DNA of 64,000 nucleotides. Source: Terfezia claveryi (lineage: Eukaryota; Ascomycota; Pezizomycetes; Pezizales; Pezizaceae). The position numbers were made by a program, and so were the translations under genes. Below are positions 11,201 to 22,454 of the stretch, one piece after another. The stretch is from the NCBI GenBank assembly GCA_015179025.1, contig WHUX01000113.1, positions 112,412-176,411 of the forward strand, read 5' to 3'. Numbering within the stretch: position 1 is the stretch's first letter; each line of letters opens with the position of its first letter. The notes beneath the pieces are model-generated. The model was not told where the DNA came from and did no database searches. It saw nothing but the letters and a program-made list of their open reading frames with translations.

Positions 11201-11490
11201 TCTACAAGAGTCTGAGATCGAGAACTGTGTTCCGGCAGTGTTCCGGAATGTTTTTGTTGAGATGTTCAAAAATTAATTTCCATTCAAAAACAAATACTTT
11301 TCTATATAGTATTACATATTCTGCTCCAAAGCCACTAGCATATTGTATAGTTTCCACGCTAGTTCCTCCGAGCTCGGAAGAACTAGTGTGGTAATTTTGG
11401 AGTAGGTTACTACCAGACTCTTAGCCATAGCACTAAAATAATTATAGCGTAGGCACTAAGAGACTGGTCATGAGAGCAGAGAAATGCATG

Positions 11491-14294
11491 CATCAGCAAA
11501 AAAAAATGTGCGTCAGGACGTACCACCAAGCGTCCGGACGCGAGTTTGCGTCCTGTGCGTCCTGTGCGTCTGGACGCACTAGAAGGTTGCCCCCTCGCCT
11601 GTGACGCAACACCAATGCTGGGCAGTTGCTCTCGCATCTGGACGCACTGGAACGTTGCCCCCTCGCCTGGGACGCAACACCAATGCTGGGCAGTTGCTCT
11701 CGCATCTGGGATGCACTGGGATGTTGCCCCCGTGCCTGGGACGCAAGCATACATGCAACCTTTGTCCCGACGCACTTGGTGGGTAAACACAACCCGCTTA
11801 CAGCTTGCATCTGCTACGTTCTTACACCAGCCAGCTATGTAGCCGGGTTTGCAACCTTTGAATATGCGTGCAGCAGAAATATTCATTGTATTCGCCAATT
11901 ATTATATACACAGAGAGGTATTTAGCAATAGATATGTATACGGAACATGTGTGCAGCAATACTCGCTCTAACCCTTGGCCTAAGCTTCGCTCTAACTCTC
12001 GTTGTATCCATCGCTCTAACTCTCGCTCTACCAACCAGACTACTCTCGCTCTAATGCTCGCTCTAATTCTCGCTCTAAGCTCTCTTTAATACTCGCTGTA
12101 ATATGCTGGGAATAACGGGGAAGGGAAGTATATATACAGGAAAACCATAGTTGCCAAGGCCGACTGCTAAGGCCGACAATTTAGACTTTCCGAAGACAAT
12201 GAGATAGGGGATAATAAGAGAAGTGGCACGACAGTGATCAACGGCGCTCAGCCCCCCTTTCGCACGCGGGTGCCGTACTACTCAATGCCTGGCCTGGTAA
12301 TAGTCATATTGGGAAATCGTAGTCGTGGTACTGCGAACGAGACAAGTACTGCGATATGTGCGGAGTTCACGCTTTGTGATATATCCCGTAGGAATTCATG
12401 CATTCACGGGCATATATATATAAGTATCCGAAAGCACGAGTTTCTCACATATATATATAAGTCTCCAAAAGCACGAGTTTCTCGCATATATATATATAAG
12501 CCTGCGAATGTATGGATTTCTCACATATATATATATATATATGTCCCAAAAGCACGAGTTTCTCGCATATATATATAAGCCTGCGAATGTATGGATTTCT
12601 CGCATATATATATATAAGTCTCCAAAAGCACGAGTTTCTCGCATATATATATATAAGCCTGCGAATGTATGGATTTCTCACATATATATATATAAGCCTG
12701 CGAATGTATGGATTTCTCACATATATATATATATATGTCCCAAAAGCACGAGTTTCTCGCATATATATATAAGCCTGCGAATGTATGGATTTCTCGCATA
12801 CATATATATAAGTCTGCGAATGCATGGATTTCTCGCATATATATATATATGTCTCCAAAAGCACGAGTTTCTCCCACATATATATATATGTCTCCAAAAG
12901 CGCGAGTTTCTCGCACATATATATATATGTCTCAAAAAGCACGAGTTTCTCGTATATATATATATATAAGCCTGCGAATGTATGGATTTCTCACATATAT
13001 ATAGATAAGTCTGCGAATGTATGGATTTCTCGCATATATATATATATGTCTCCAAAAGCACGAGTTTCTCGCACATATATATATAAGTCTCCAAAAGCAC
13101 GAGTGTCTCGCACATATATAAATAAGTCTCCAAAAGCACGAGTTTCTCGCATATATATATATGTAAGCCCGCGAATGCATGGATTTCTCGCATATATATA
13201 TATAAGCAGCGAGCACATGGGTTTCTCGCATATATATACTTATATGAGCCCGCGCATGCATGAATTCCTACGGGATATATCACAAAGCGTGAACTCCGCA
13301 CATATCGCAGTACTTGTCTCGTTCGCAGTACCACGACTACGATTTCCCAATATGACTATTACCAGGCCAGGCATTGAGTAGTACGGCACCCGCGTGCGAA
13401 AGGGGGCTGAGCGCCGTTGATCACTGTCGTGCCACTTCTCTTATTATCCCCTATCTCATTGTCTTCGGAAAGTCTAAATTGTCGGCCTTAGCAGTCGGCC
13501 TTGGCAACTATGGTTTCCCTGTATATATACTTCCCTTCCCCGCGCTTTTTCCCTTTGCTCATTATTCCCAGCATATTACAGCGAGTATTAGAGAGAGCAT
13601 TAGAGCGAGCATTAGAGCGAGAGTAGTCTGGTTGGTAGAGCGAGAGTTAGAGCGATTGATACAACGAGAGTTAGAGCGAAGCCTAGGCCAAGGGTTAGAG
13701 CGAGTGTTGCTGCACACATGTTCCGTGTACATATCTATTGCTAAATACCTCTCTGTGTATATAATAATTGGCGAATACAATGAAGATTTCTGCTGCATGC
13801 ATATTCAAAGGTTGCAAACCCGGCTACATAGCTGGCTGGTGTAAGAACGTAGCAGATGCAAGCTGTAAGCGGGTTGTGTTTACCCACCAAGTGCGTCGGG
13901 ACAAAGGTTGCATGTATGCTTGCGTCCCAGGCACGGGGGCAACATCCCAGTGCATCCCAGATGCGAGAGCAACTGCCCAGCATTGGTGTTGCGTCCCAGG
14001 CGAGGGGGCAACGTTCCAGTGCGTCCCAAGCGCGGTGGCAAAGTCCCAGTGCGTCCCAGATGCGAGAGCAACTGCCCAGCATTGGTGTTGCGTCCCAGGC
14101 GTGTGAGCAACGTCACAGTGCATCCTAGACGCGAGCGCAACTGCCAAGAATTGGTGTTGCGTCCCAGGCGTGTGAGCAACGTCCCAGTGCGTCAGGACGC
14201 TGGCGCAACAAGCGTTCGCGTCCTGATTTTGAGTTATCGTCCCGTGCGTTACATGCGTCTGACGCACAGGACGAAAATATTATTTTTGCTGATG
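11491..14294. mobile_element. CATCAG fold-back element B
   Basis: A 2804-bp element from CATCAGCAAAAAAAAATGTG to TTATTTTTGCTGATG with TG on both sides. It is inserted inside the minisatellite of A; the empty-site sequence GAAATGCATGCATTCG is restored when it is removed. Its arms carry GCGTCC/GGACGC motifs, a 12-bp array and a block identical in kind to those of A. The centre is a minisatellite (12413-13260). The arms are nearly identical to those of C, which suggests recent origin or gene conversion. Confidence 0.85.
12413..13260. repeat. central minisatellite of B
   Basis: Two alternating unit types of about 38 bp are present, one with CTCCAAAAGCACGAGTTTCTC and one with GCCTGCGAATGTATGGATTT, each followed by a (TA)n run. 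Relative to the arms, the order and orientation are the reverse of those in element C. Confidence 0.9.
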
Positions 14295-14395
14295 TGCATT
14301 CGCAAGTATATATATATATATATGTGTGAGAAACTCATGCTAGTGAAGATATATAGAGAAATGCATGCATTTGTAGGCATATATACATCAGCAAA

Positions 14396-17201
14396 AAAAA
14401 ATGTGCGTCAGGACGTACCACCAAGCGTCCGGACGCGAGTTTGCGTCCTGTGCGTCCTGTGCGTCTGGACGCACTAGAACGTTGCCCCCTCGCCTGTGAC
14501 GCAACACCAATGCTGGGCAGTTGCTCTCGCATCTGGACGCACTGGAACGTTGCCCCCTCGCCTGGGACGCAACACCAATGCTGGGCAGTTGATCTCGCAT
14601 CTGGGACGCACTGGGATGTTGCCCCCGTGCCTGGGACGCAAGCATACATGCAACCTTTGTCCCGACGCACTTGGTGGGTAAACACAACCCGCTTACAGCT
14701 TGCATCTGCTACGTTCTTACACCAGCCAGCTATGTAGCCGGGTTTGCAACCTTTGAATATGCATGCAGCAGAAATCTTCATTGTATTCGCCAATTATTAT
14801 ATACACAGAGAGGTATTTAGCAATAGATATGTACACGGAACATGTGTGCAGCAACACGCGCTCTAACCCTTGGCCTAAGCTTCGCTCTAACTCTCGTTGT
14901 ATCCATCGCTCTAACTCTCGCTCTACCAACCAGACTACTCTCGCTCTAATGCTCGCTCTAATTCTCACTCTAATTCTCGCTCTAATTCTCTCTCTAATAC
15001 TCGCTGTAATATGCTGGGAATAATGAGCAAAGGGAAAAAGCGCGGGGAAAGGAAGTATATATACAGGAAAACCATAGTTGCCAAGGCCGACTGCTAAGGC
15101 CGACAATTTAGACTTTCCGAAGACAATGAGATAGGGGATAATAAGAGAAGTGGCACGACAGTGATCAACGGCGCTCAGCCCCCCTTTCGCACGCGGGTGC
15201 CGTACTACTCAATGCCTGGCCTGGTAATAGTCATATTGGGAAATCGTAGTCGTGGTACTGCGAACGAGACAAGTACTGCGATATGTGCGGAGTTCACACT
15301 TTGTGATATATCCCGTTGGAATTCATGCATGCGCGGGCTCATATAAGTATATATATGCGAGAAACCCATGTGCTTGCTGCTTATATATATATATGCGAGA
15401 AATCCATGCATTCGCGGGCTTATATATATATATATATGCGAGAAATCTATGCATTCGCGGGCTGATATATATATATATGCGAGAAACTCGTGCTTTTGGA
15501 GACTTATATATATATGTGCGTGCTTTTGGAGACTTATATATATATGTGCGAGACACTCGTGCTTTTGGAGACTTATATATATATGTGCGAGAAACTCGTG
15601 CTTTTGGAGACATATATATATATATGCGAGAAATCCATGCATTCGCGAGCTTATATATATATATGTGAGAAATCCATACATTCGCAGGCTTATGTATATA
15701 TATACGAGAAACTCGTGCTTTTTGAGACATATATATATATGTGCGAGAAACTCGTTCTTTTGGAGACATATATATATATATGTGAGAAATCCATGCATTC
15801 GCAGACTTATATATATGTATGCGAGAAATCCATACATTCGCAGGCTTATGTATATATATACGAGAAACTCGTGCTTTTTGAGACATATATATATATATGC
15901 GAGAAATCCATGCATTCGCAGACTTATATATATGTATGCGAGAAATCCATACATTCGCAGGCTTATATATATATGCGAGAAACTCGTGCTTTTGGGACAT
16001 ATATATATATATATATGTGAGAAATCCATACATTCGCAGGCTTATATATATATATGCGAGAAACTCGTGCTTTTGGAGACTTATATATATATGCGAGAAA
16101 CTCGTGCTTTCGGATACTTATATATATATGCCCGTGAATGCATGAATGCCTACGGGATATATCACAAAGCGTGAACTCCGCACATATCGCAGTACTTGTC
16201 TCGTTCGCAGTACCACGACTACGATTTCCCAATATGACTATTACCAGGCCAGGCATTGAGTAGTACGGCACCCGCGTGCGAAAGGGGGGCTGAGCGCCGT
16301 TGATCACTGTCGTGCCACTTCTCTTATTATCCCCTATCTCATTGTCTTCGGAAAGTCTAAATTGTCGGCCTTAGCAGTCGGCCTTGGCAACTATGGTTTT
16401 CCTGTATATATACTTCCCTTCCCCGCGCTTTTTCCCTTTGCTCATTATTCCCAGCATATTACAGCGAGTATTAGAGAGAGAATTAGAGCGAGAATTAGAG
16501 CGAGAATTAGAGCGAGCATTAGAGCGAGAGTAGTCTGGTTGGTAGAGCGAGAGTTAGAGCGATGGATACAACGAGAGTTAGAGCGAAGCTTAGGCCAAGG
16601 GTTAGAGCGCGTGTTGCTGCACACATGTTCCGTGTACATATCTATTGCTAAATACCTCTCTGTGTATATAATAATTGGCGAATACAATGAAGATTTCTGC
16701 TGCATGCATATTCAAAGGTTGCAAACCCGGCTACATAGCTGGCTGGTGTAAGAACGTAGCAGATGCAAGCTGTAAGCGGGTTGTGTTTACCCACCAAGTG
16801 CGTCGGGACAAAGGTTGCATGTATGCTTGCGTCCCAGGCACGGGGGCAACATCCCAGTGCATCCCAGATGCGAGAGCAACTGCCCAGCATTGGTGTTGCG
16901 TCCCAGGCGAGGGGGCAACGTTCCAGTGCGTCCCAAGCGCGGTGGCAACGTCCCAGTGCGTCCCAGATGCGAGAGCAACTGCCCAGCATTGGTGTTGCGT
17001 CCCAGGCGTGTGAGCAACGTCACAGTGCATCCTAGACGCGAGCGCAACCGCCAAGAATTGGTGTTGCGTCCCAGGCGTGTGAGCAACGTCCCAGTGCGTC
17101 AGGACGCTGGCGCAACAAGCGTTCGCGTCCTGATTTTGAGTTATCGTCCCGTGCGTTACATGCGTCTGACGCACAGGACGCAAATATTATTTTTGCTGAT
17201 G
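14396..17201. mobile_element. CATCAG fold-back element C
   Basis: A 2806-bp element, nearly identical to B in arms and length, flanked by TA on both sides (14394-14395, 17202-17203). It is inserted about 100 bp to the right of B in the same minisatellite of A. The left arm matches the left arm of B, but the centre (about 15330-16140) is inverted relative to that of B. No coding sequence is seen. Confidence 0.85.
15330..16140. repeat. central minisatellite of C
   Basis: The same two unit types as in B, read on the opposite strand. The unique junction sequences confirm inversion: the segment at 15338-15365 (GCGCGGGCTCATATAAGTAT) is the complement of the right edge of the centre of B (13228-13256). 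ORFs of over 260 codons on both strands are repeat artefacts. Confidence 0.9.
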
Positions 17202-17815
17202 TATATATGTGTGTGAGAAACTCGTGCTTTTGGAGACATATATATATAAGCCCGTGAATGCATGTTTCTCTAGATGTCTCCAAAAGCACGAGTTTCTCGC
17301 ATATATATATATATGTCTCCAAAAGCATGAGTTTCTTGCACATATGTATATATATATGCCCGCAAATGTATGTATTTCTCTATATGTTTGCAAAAGTACG
17401 AGTTTCTCGCATATATATATATATGACTCCAAAAGCACGAGTTTCTCACATATATATATATATATATGCCCGCGAATGCATGCATTTCTCTATATGCCTC
17501 CAACAGCATGAGTTTCTCATACATATATATATATATATGTCTCCAAAAGTACGAGTTTTTCCCATATATATATATATAACTCCAAAAGCACGAGTTTCTC
17601 ACACATATATATATATATATGCCCGCATATGCATGCATTTCTCTATATGTCTCCAAAAGCATGAGTTTCTCGCATATATATATATATGTCTCCAAAAGCA
17701 TGAGTTTCTCGTACATTATATATATATATGTCCACGAATGCATGTTTCTCTATATGTCTCCAAAAGCACGAGTTTCTCGCATATATATATATATATATGC
17801 CCATGAATGTATGAA
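17202..17815. repeat. AT-rich minisatellite, right part of the centre of A
   Basis: This continues the array broken by C, with CTCCAAAAGCACGAGTTTCTC units in the orientation complementary to 8745-9187. Confidence 0.85.
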
Positions 17816-18109
17816 TTCCTACGAAACATGTCACAAAGCATGAACTACGTATATATCTTGATACAACGACTACGATTTCCTGATATGACTATTACCAGGC
17901 CAAGTATTGAAGAGTACGGCACCCGTAGGTGAAAGGGGGCTGAGCGCCATTGATCACTGTCCTGCCACTTCTCTTGTTATCCCTTATCTCATTATCTTCA
18001 GAAAGTCTAAATTGTCAGCCTTAGCAGTCGGCCTTAGCAACTATTGGTTTCCTGTATATATACCTCCCTTCCCCGTGCATTTTCCCTTTGCTCTATATTC
18101 TAGCACATT

Positions 18110-18290
18110 ACGGTGAGCATTAGAGCGAGTAATAGAGCAAGTATAAGAGCGAGTATTGGAGCGAGTATTAGGGCGAGTATTAGTGCGAGTATTGGAGCGC
18201 ATATTGGAGCACATATTAGAGCGAGTATTGGAGTGAGTATTGGAGCGAGTATTAGAGCATTGGAGCGAGTATTAGAGCGAGTATTATAGC
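18110..18290. repeat. 12-bp tandem array, right arm of A
   Basis: Imperfect copies of CGAGTATTAGAG, the reverse complement of the left-arm array at 8257-8442. Confidence 0.8.
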
Positions 18291-18774
18291 AATTGCATGT
18301 TCTATATATATATCTATTGTTTAATACTTCTGTGTATATAATTATTAGCAAATACAATGGATATTTCTGCTGCATGCATATTCAATGGCTGCAATAGCAG
18401 CTACGTAGTTGGCTGGTGATAGAGCATCATTGATACAAGCTAGTAGCGGGTGTGCATTATAGAAGAGAGCGATTTGGGGCCCTGGTTTAGAAATGCCAGA
18501 CGTGGAACCTATTGTGTTAACAACCTCAATTAAGTTGATGATGTGATAGCAATGAACTCTGATATCCAAACGTTGAGCTTATGTCAACCACCGTTTGGAT
18601 GGATTTTGAGGCCCCAATGGCGTCAGGAAGGTATTGCTACGCAGTGCGGGCCCTAGTTGCGTCCGGATTGTAATGCAATACCCTAGTGTATCCAGACGCA
18701 TGGGATATACAGGACGTAAAATCGTATCTAGACACTTGGTAGTGCATCCTGACGCATATTTCTTTTTGCTGATA

Positions 18775-19819
18775 TTTGCCTCCTCCTATTATCTGTCACT
18801 CTTTTTCTAGCATCCTCAATAAACCTCCAAAGTATTGTCTATATATTAATCTTTCAATATAGATTATTTAATATCAATCCAAAACCTAATCCTTAAGTAT
18901 TATAGCTATAAATAACTCTAACTCCTTTAATGCTCTCACTCAAGCTCACCCTGGCAGAAGTGCAGCTAATTACCGAACACTCTAGACCCTCTTATCAACA
19001 GCAGTTACTTCCATCCCAAAAAAGCCTTATCTAAAAAGTATATTACATAAGCTGGACCAAACTGAATGAAGGTTCATAGACTTCTACGTAAATACCTTAT
19101 GCATACTCAATATAAGATACAGAACTAATACAGTAATTCTATACCTTCAGTATATGATAATAACAAGTATTATTCAATAATTAAGACTAAATAGATAAAA
19201 CTACAAATGATCTCTAACACCAGATACCATAGTAATTGTAGAATCTGCAACACTATCGAAGTCTGCAAGTTTCTTGGTCATATTTAGTCGAAACTAATTG
19301 CAAATGGTATATACAAGACCAAGTCTGTAGCCAATAGAGATGACCTCAAATCTATAATCCAATTTCTCTGGACCGAGCCAATACAAGACTGCCAACATAA
19401 GACTGCCATCCAATATGCCCCCTGCTCAACCACCATCTGATCCTGGCTAGAGATCCCAAATCTCTAAGATAGGCTGCTAGGACCTAACTCTATATATCTC
19501 TTATTGTAGTCTACTATATCTCACGTTACAATTATTACCATTGGGATAGCTATTGCAATTATTGCTGGCTAGTGAGTCTATAATGAAGGTGAATCGTGTC
19601 TTGTTAATTTAAACAGTTTGAGTTGAGGAGATAGATGGATCTCCAGATCTCCGGAATCATGGGTCCTGTTGATTCAAGCAGTTTGAGCTGAAGAGATAGA
19701 CAGATCTCTCTTCCTAGCTTCAAGACCAGGACTACCACCCCTATTGTCATCCAGCTAGCTAGTAGAAAGGATAGGTGAAATAGACATACACACTGGCATC
19801 CATACTGGTATCGATATAC
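18775..19819. other. AT-rich non-coding region
   Basis: No gene or clear repeat is visible. Frequent stop codons and TA-rich composition fit old, mutated repeat DNA. A direct repeat around AATTTAAACAGTTTGAG-TGA and GATTCAAGCAGTTTGAGCTGA occurs near 19608 and 19670. Confidence 0.4.
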
Positions 19820-19942
19820 ATGCACTCACTGAATAGAAGGTGTTTAAAACCTCCCACCCTTGATGTCTTTTTGTTGACATATGGGAGGTTTTAAGGACTT
19901 ACTGAATAGAGGTTTTAAGCATCTTCTATTCGGTGAGTGCAT
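19820..19942. mobile_element. small hairpin MITE
   Basis: A 123-bp fold-back. ATGCACTCACTGAATAGAAG at the left pairs with CTTCTATTCGGTGAGTGCAT at the right (one mismatch), and an inner pair AAAACCTCCCA / TGGGAGGTTTT strengthens the hairpin. An internal diverged repeat of the end (CTTACTGAATAGAGGTTTTA) also occurs. Flanks are TA-rich, so the target duplication cannot be read. Confidence 0.6.
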
Positions 19943-20007
19943 ATATATTCATACCAGTTAGCGTTAATGTATCTAATACATATTGATATTACTAAACGGT
20001 ATTAATC

Positions 20008-21425
20008 AATGTATATGTTCTGGGCTGTTCTGGGATCCAGGCCATACCGGAACGGCCTAGATTCTGCAACGGCCTGGGCTATTGCAAAATTAATATTTTA
20101 GTTAAAGGTTTTCAATACCACGGTGACTTCTATAATACTATAATAGTTCTATAATATAGTGACAGTTCAATATCATATATAGTAAATATAAAATAGTAGT
20201 ATATCTAATATTACGATTACTTCATAACAAGTTACTTAATTAAACAAGAACAAAGAGATAGAGCATAAGTAACTAAATAATATAAGGGGTATAAAAAAAA
20301 GCTTTACTTGCTTACCCCTCTACTTAATCAATCTATTATAGTAATTGTTAAACCTTCCTGTTGAAGGAGGCTTACACAATACTTGACTGTTGTGGTGACA
20401 ATTCATAATAGTCTAGCTATATACTATACTTACACATATGTTGAACTAAAATCTATTTGTCTTTTTGTGTTTAATCACTTGCTTGTATTAATAATATGCT
20501 TGGGGTGCGCATATAATAATGTGAATATATATGCCCCTTTAAAATAGCCCATTGTAGGTATAATTTCTGTTACTACAGTGAACTACAATACTACATATAG
20601 TAAATACCAAATAGAAGTATATAAAATATTAAAGTTCTATTACGGATATAGCTAGTTACTAATAGAATAAAGAACAAAGGGCAAGTAACTAAACAACATG
20701 AAGGGGATAAGCGCAAGTAATTAAATACCAGATAATGAGAAGTCTATCATATGCATGAGTAGATTTGTAGAATATATTATTGGAATCAATATTAGTAGTT
20801 TGAATAGGAGTTTGAAGGTGCAATACCAATATGTTGAGAATTTAATACCCTGAATTTGATCCTGTTCATTAGCTCGAAGCTGCTAGTCATATATATGTAT
20901 TATCTTTGGACTCAAGTGATATCCTTAGCTGTTACTGTGAAATAGAATTTTTCATGTACTAACCAATCATTAGATGACATATATCACTGCTATAGTTCTG
21001 GTATAGGTAACAGGTTCTATAAGTTGACCGAATTGTTATCAGGAAGGAATTATAGTTTGCCTTTAGTGGCACCCAGGGCGTCTTAGGTGCCAATAAAGGC
21101 AAACTATAATTCTTTCCTAATGGTGATCTCATACCATAGTGTTGGTAAAGTTCAACAGTCACAGTTATTACTCGAGTCTTTTAAGCTACCTCTAGAAGTA
21201 TCTTTACTGCCATGCTCTATACTACTTGTACTTTATCGCCTCTATGATGTTTACTAGTAATTGCTTTTGCTCTATCTCTATAATTAAATAGGCTACTATA
21301 AAATAACCCTAATATTAGAATTTAGTATTTACTACATACAGTATGAGAGTGTTGCTATAGTATTATAGAACTGTTGTTAGAGTGTATATATATTCATTCC
21401 ACAATGGCCTAGAACATATATATAT
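20008..21425. mobile_element. decayed inverted-repeat element
   Basis: The left part (GTATATGTTCTGGGCTGTTC, then TTCTATAATACTATA and ATAGTAAATA) recurs inverted at 21300-21425 (TATTTACTACATAC, TATAGTATTATAGAAC, GGCCTAGAACATATATATA). The left terminal sequence also recurs at 26486-26572. No coding sequence survives and the boundaries are approximate. Confidence 0.4.
21037..21122. mobile_element. MITE M3, short M1 relative
   Basis: This 86-bp element consists almost only of the two inverted repeats of M1 (ATCAGGAAGGAATTATAG ... CTATAATTCTTTCCTAATG), with GT on both sides. It looks like an internally deleted member of the subfamily at 7717-7904. Confidence 0.8.
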
Positions 21426-22129
21426 AGTATACTGCTTATTCTGAGCTAAGTATTGCTGATAAGTATTGCTGATATACTTAAATAGTGTTCACATACTTGA
21501 GTAATGCTCTTGTACTTTAGTAGCATTAATGTACCTTATAAATATTACATATAGTATATATATACATATAGCCTACAATTGAGCATTATGTATTGCATTA
21601 TATATCATATGGCTTAGTATGTTGCATTGACACTAGGAACGAATAATCTTATACTAAGACCCTGAAATGAATTTGCTTGCTTGATAGTAGTGGATAGTTA
21701 CATAAGTGCTAGGATTACCTAGAATACCATAGTCTCATGCCAAGACCCTCTGGTGCTCGAGTATAAAGCACTAACCATTAATATTCACAATCATATGACT
21801 AACTACATGACTAAGCGACCCAGCCTCTCACACCAAGAGCCTGGGTTTCTCTGCCAGAAATGCAGCTCTTTTTTTTATTTATGATGCAAACTCTCTCTCG
21901 TCTTCTCTCTTTTTTTTTTAGAAGTCTGGTGCCAACCAGACTAGGTAGTGACCTTCCAGGGTCTTCCGTCCTCCGTTTCTCAGATTTCGTCACTAGTGAC
22001 TGTAGCACACATACCTACTGACGCGCTAAAACTAGTCACTAGAGATTAGACACTAGACTAAAACACTAGAGACTAGGCATTAGACTAAGCTGGAAAGGTT
22101 ACTGGGTAAGGTTCTGTGCGTCGGTGCCA
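21426..22129. other. AT-rich intergenic region
   Basis: No gene seen. A small hairpin AGTCTGG-TGCCAA-CCAGACT lies at about 21923-21942, and its right half is one of several dispersed CCAACCAGACTA motifs. Confidence 0.4.
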
Positions 22130-22454
22130 ACCAGACTATGTGCGTCGGTGGCCTTTCTGTTGGTAATTGGGGACGAGGTCCTTTTCCTTTCCATCTTCTT
22201 TCTTCTCAGATCATCTTCTTACTCGTCGTTCTTCAGTTTTACGCAAGGGTTCCTTTTTCCATAGAATCCATTCTTCAGAGCTCCCCACGACTGACAGTGG
22301 GTGGAGCCTTTTCTGAGTTTGGTTGTTGTTCTATCTTAACTGTCTCTGCTTTACAATAAAGGAGCTTCCTTTCTTCTTCCTACCTCGTTTCCTGCATCAC
22401 TACATTGAACAATCTCCACAGTCTTACCTATAGTACAGTCTGCCAAAAAACATC
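22130..22454 (+). promoter_or_regulatory. probable promoter / 5' leader of the NTPase gene
   Basis: This stretch contains long pyrimidine tracts (for example around 22178-22235 and 22365-22395), as commonly seen near fungal transcription starts, and ends in AACATCATGG at the start codon. No TATA box or specific operator could be assigned. Confidence 0.4.

Larger units (their letters stand above)
9198..11477. mobile_element. insertion D in the minisatellite, possible MULE/hAT-type element
   Basis: A 2.28-kb block lies between two copies of AGAGAAATGC (9188-9197 and 11478-11487), a 10-bp direct repeat that fits a target duplication. Its ends are imperfectly inverted (GTTCTCGG...CAGACTCTT on the left against GCTCTCATGACCAG-CTCTT read inward from the right). 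A better complement of the left end is found internally at 11205-11226. There is no transposase. The interior consists of two hairpin motifs, a 150-bp direct repeat and the 40-bp palindromic array. The class is uncertain. Confidence 0.5.
7394..18774. mobile_element. giant CATCAG fold-back element A with nested insertions
   Basis: The left end is CATCAGCAAAAAAAATATTC and the right end is TTTCTTTTTGCTGATA, with TT on both sides. The arms are inverted copies over more than 1.5 kb. Each has a terminal zone with GCGTC/GACGC motifs, a conserved block (7590-7710 on the left, 18380-18500 inverted on the right), an array of CTCTAATACTCG 12-mers, a conserved block around CATAGTTGCCAAGGCCGAC, and an AT-rich minisatellite. 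Four insertions inflate it: M1 and M2 in the left arm, D (9198-11477), and the related elements B (11491-14294) and C (14396-17201) in the central minisatellite. No transposase gene is present, so it must be non-autonomous. Confidence 0.8.

Noticed and set aside
12396..13381. Long ORFs on both strands rich in IYIY, EKLVLLETYIYI and HEFLAYIYIS (here and at 8673-9143, 15205-16174, 17258-17806, 42686-43148)
   Set aside because: They arise from the AT-rich minisatellites of the fold-back elements, are open in several overlapping frames on both strands, and follow the repeat rather than a protein.
13741..14477. ORFs with PGTQHQCWAVALASG or RPRRGGNVPVRP repeats (also near 11493, 14335 and 16648)
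   Set aside because: They come from GCGTCC-rich subterminal repeats of elements B and C and are mirrored on both strands.
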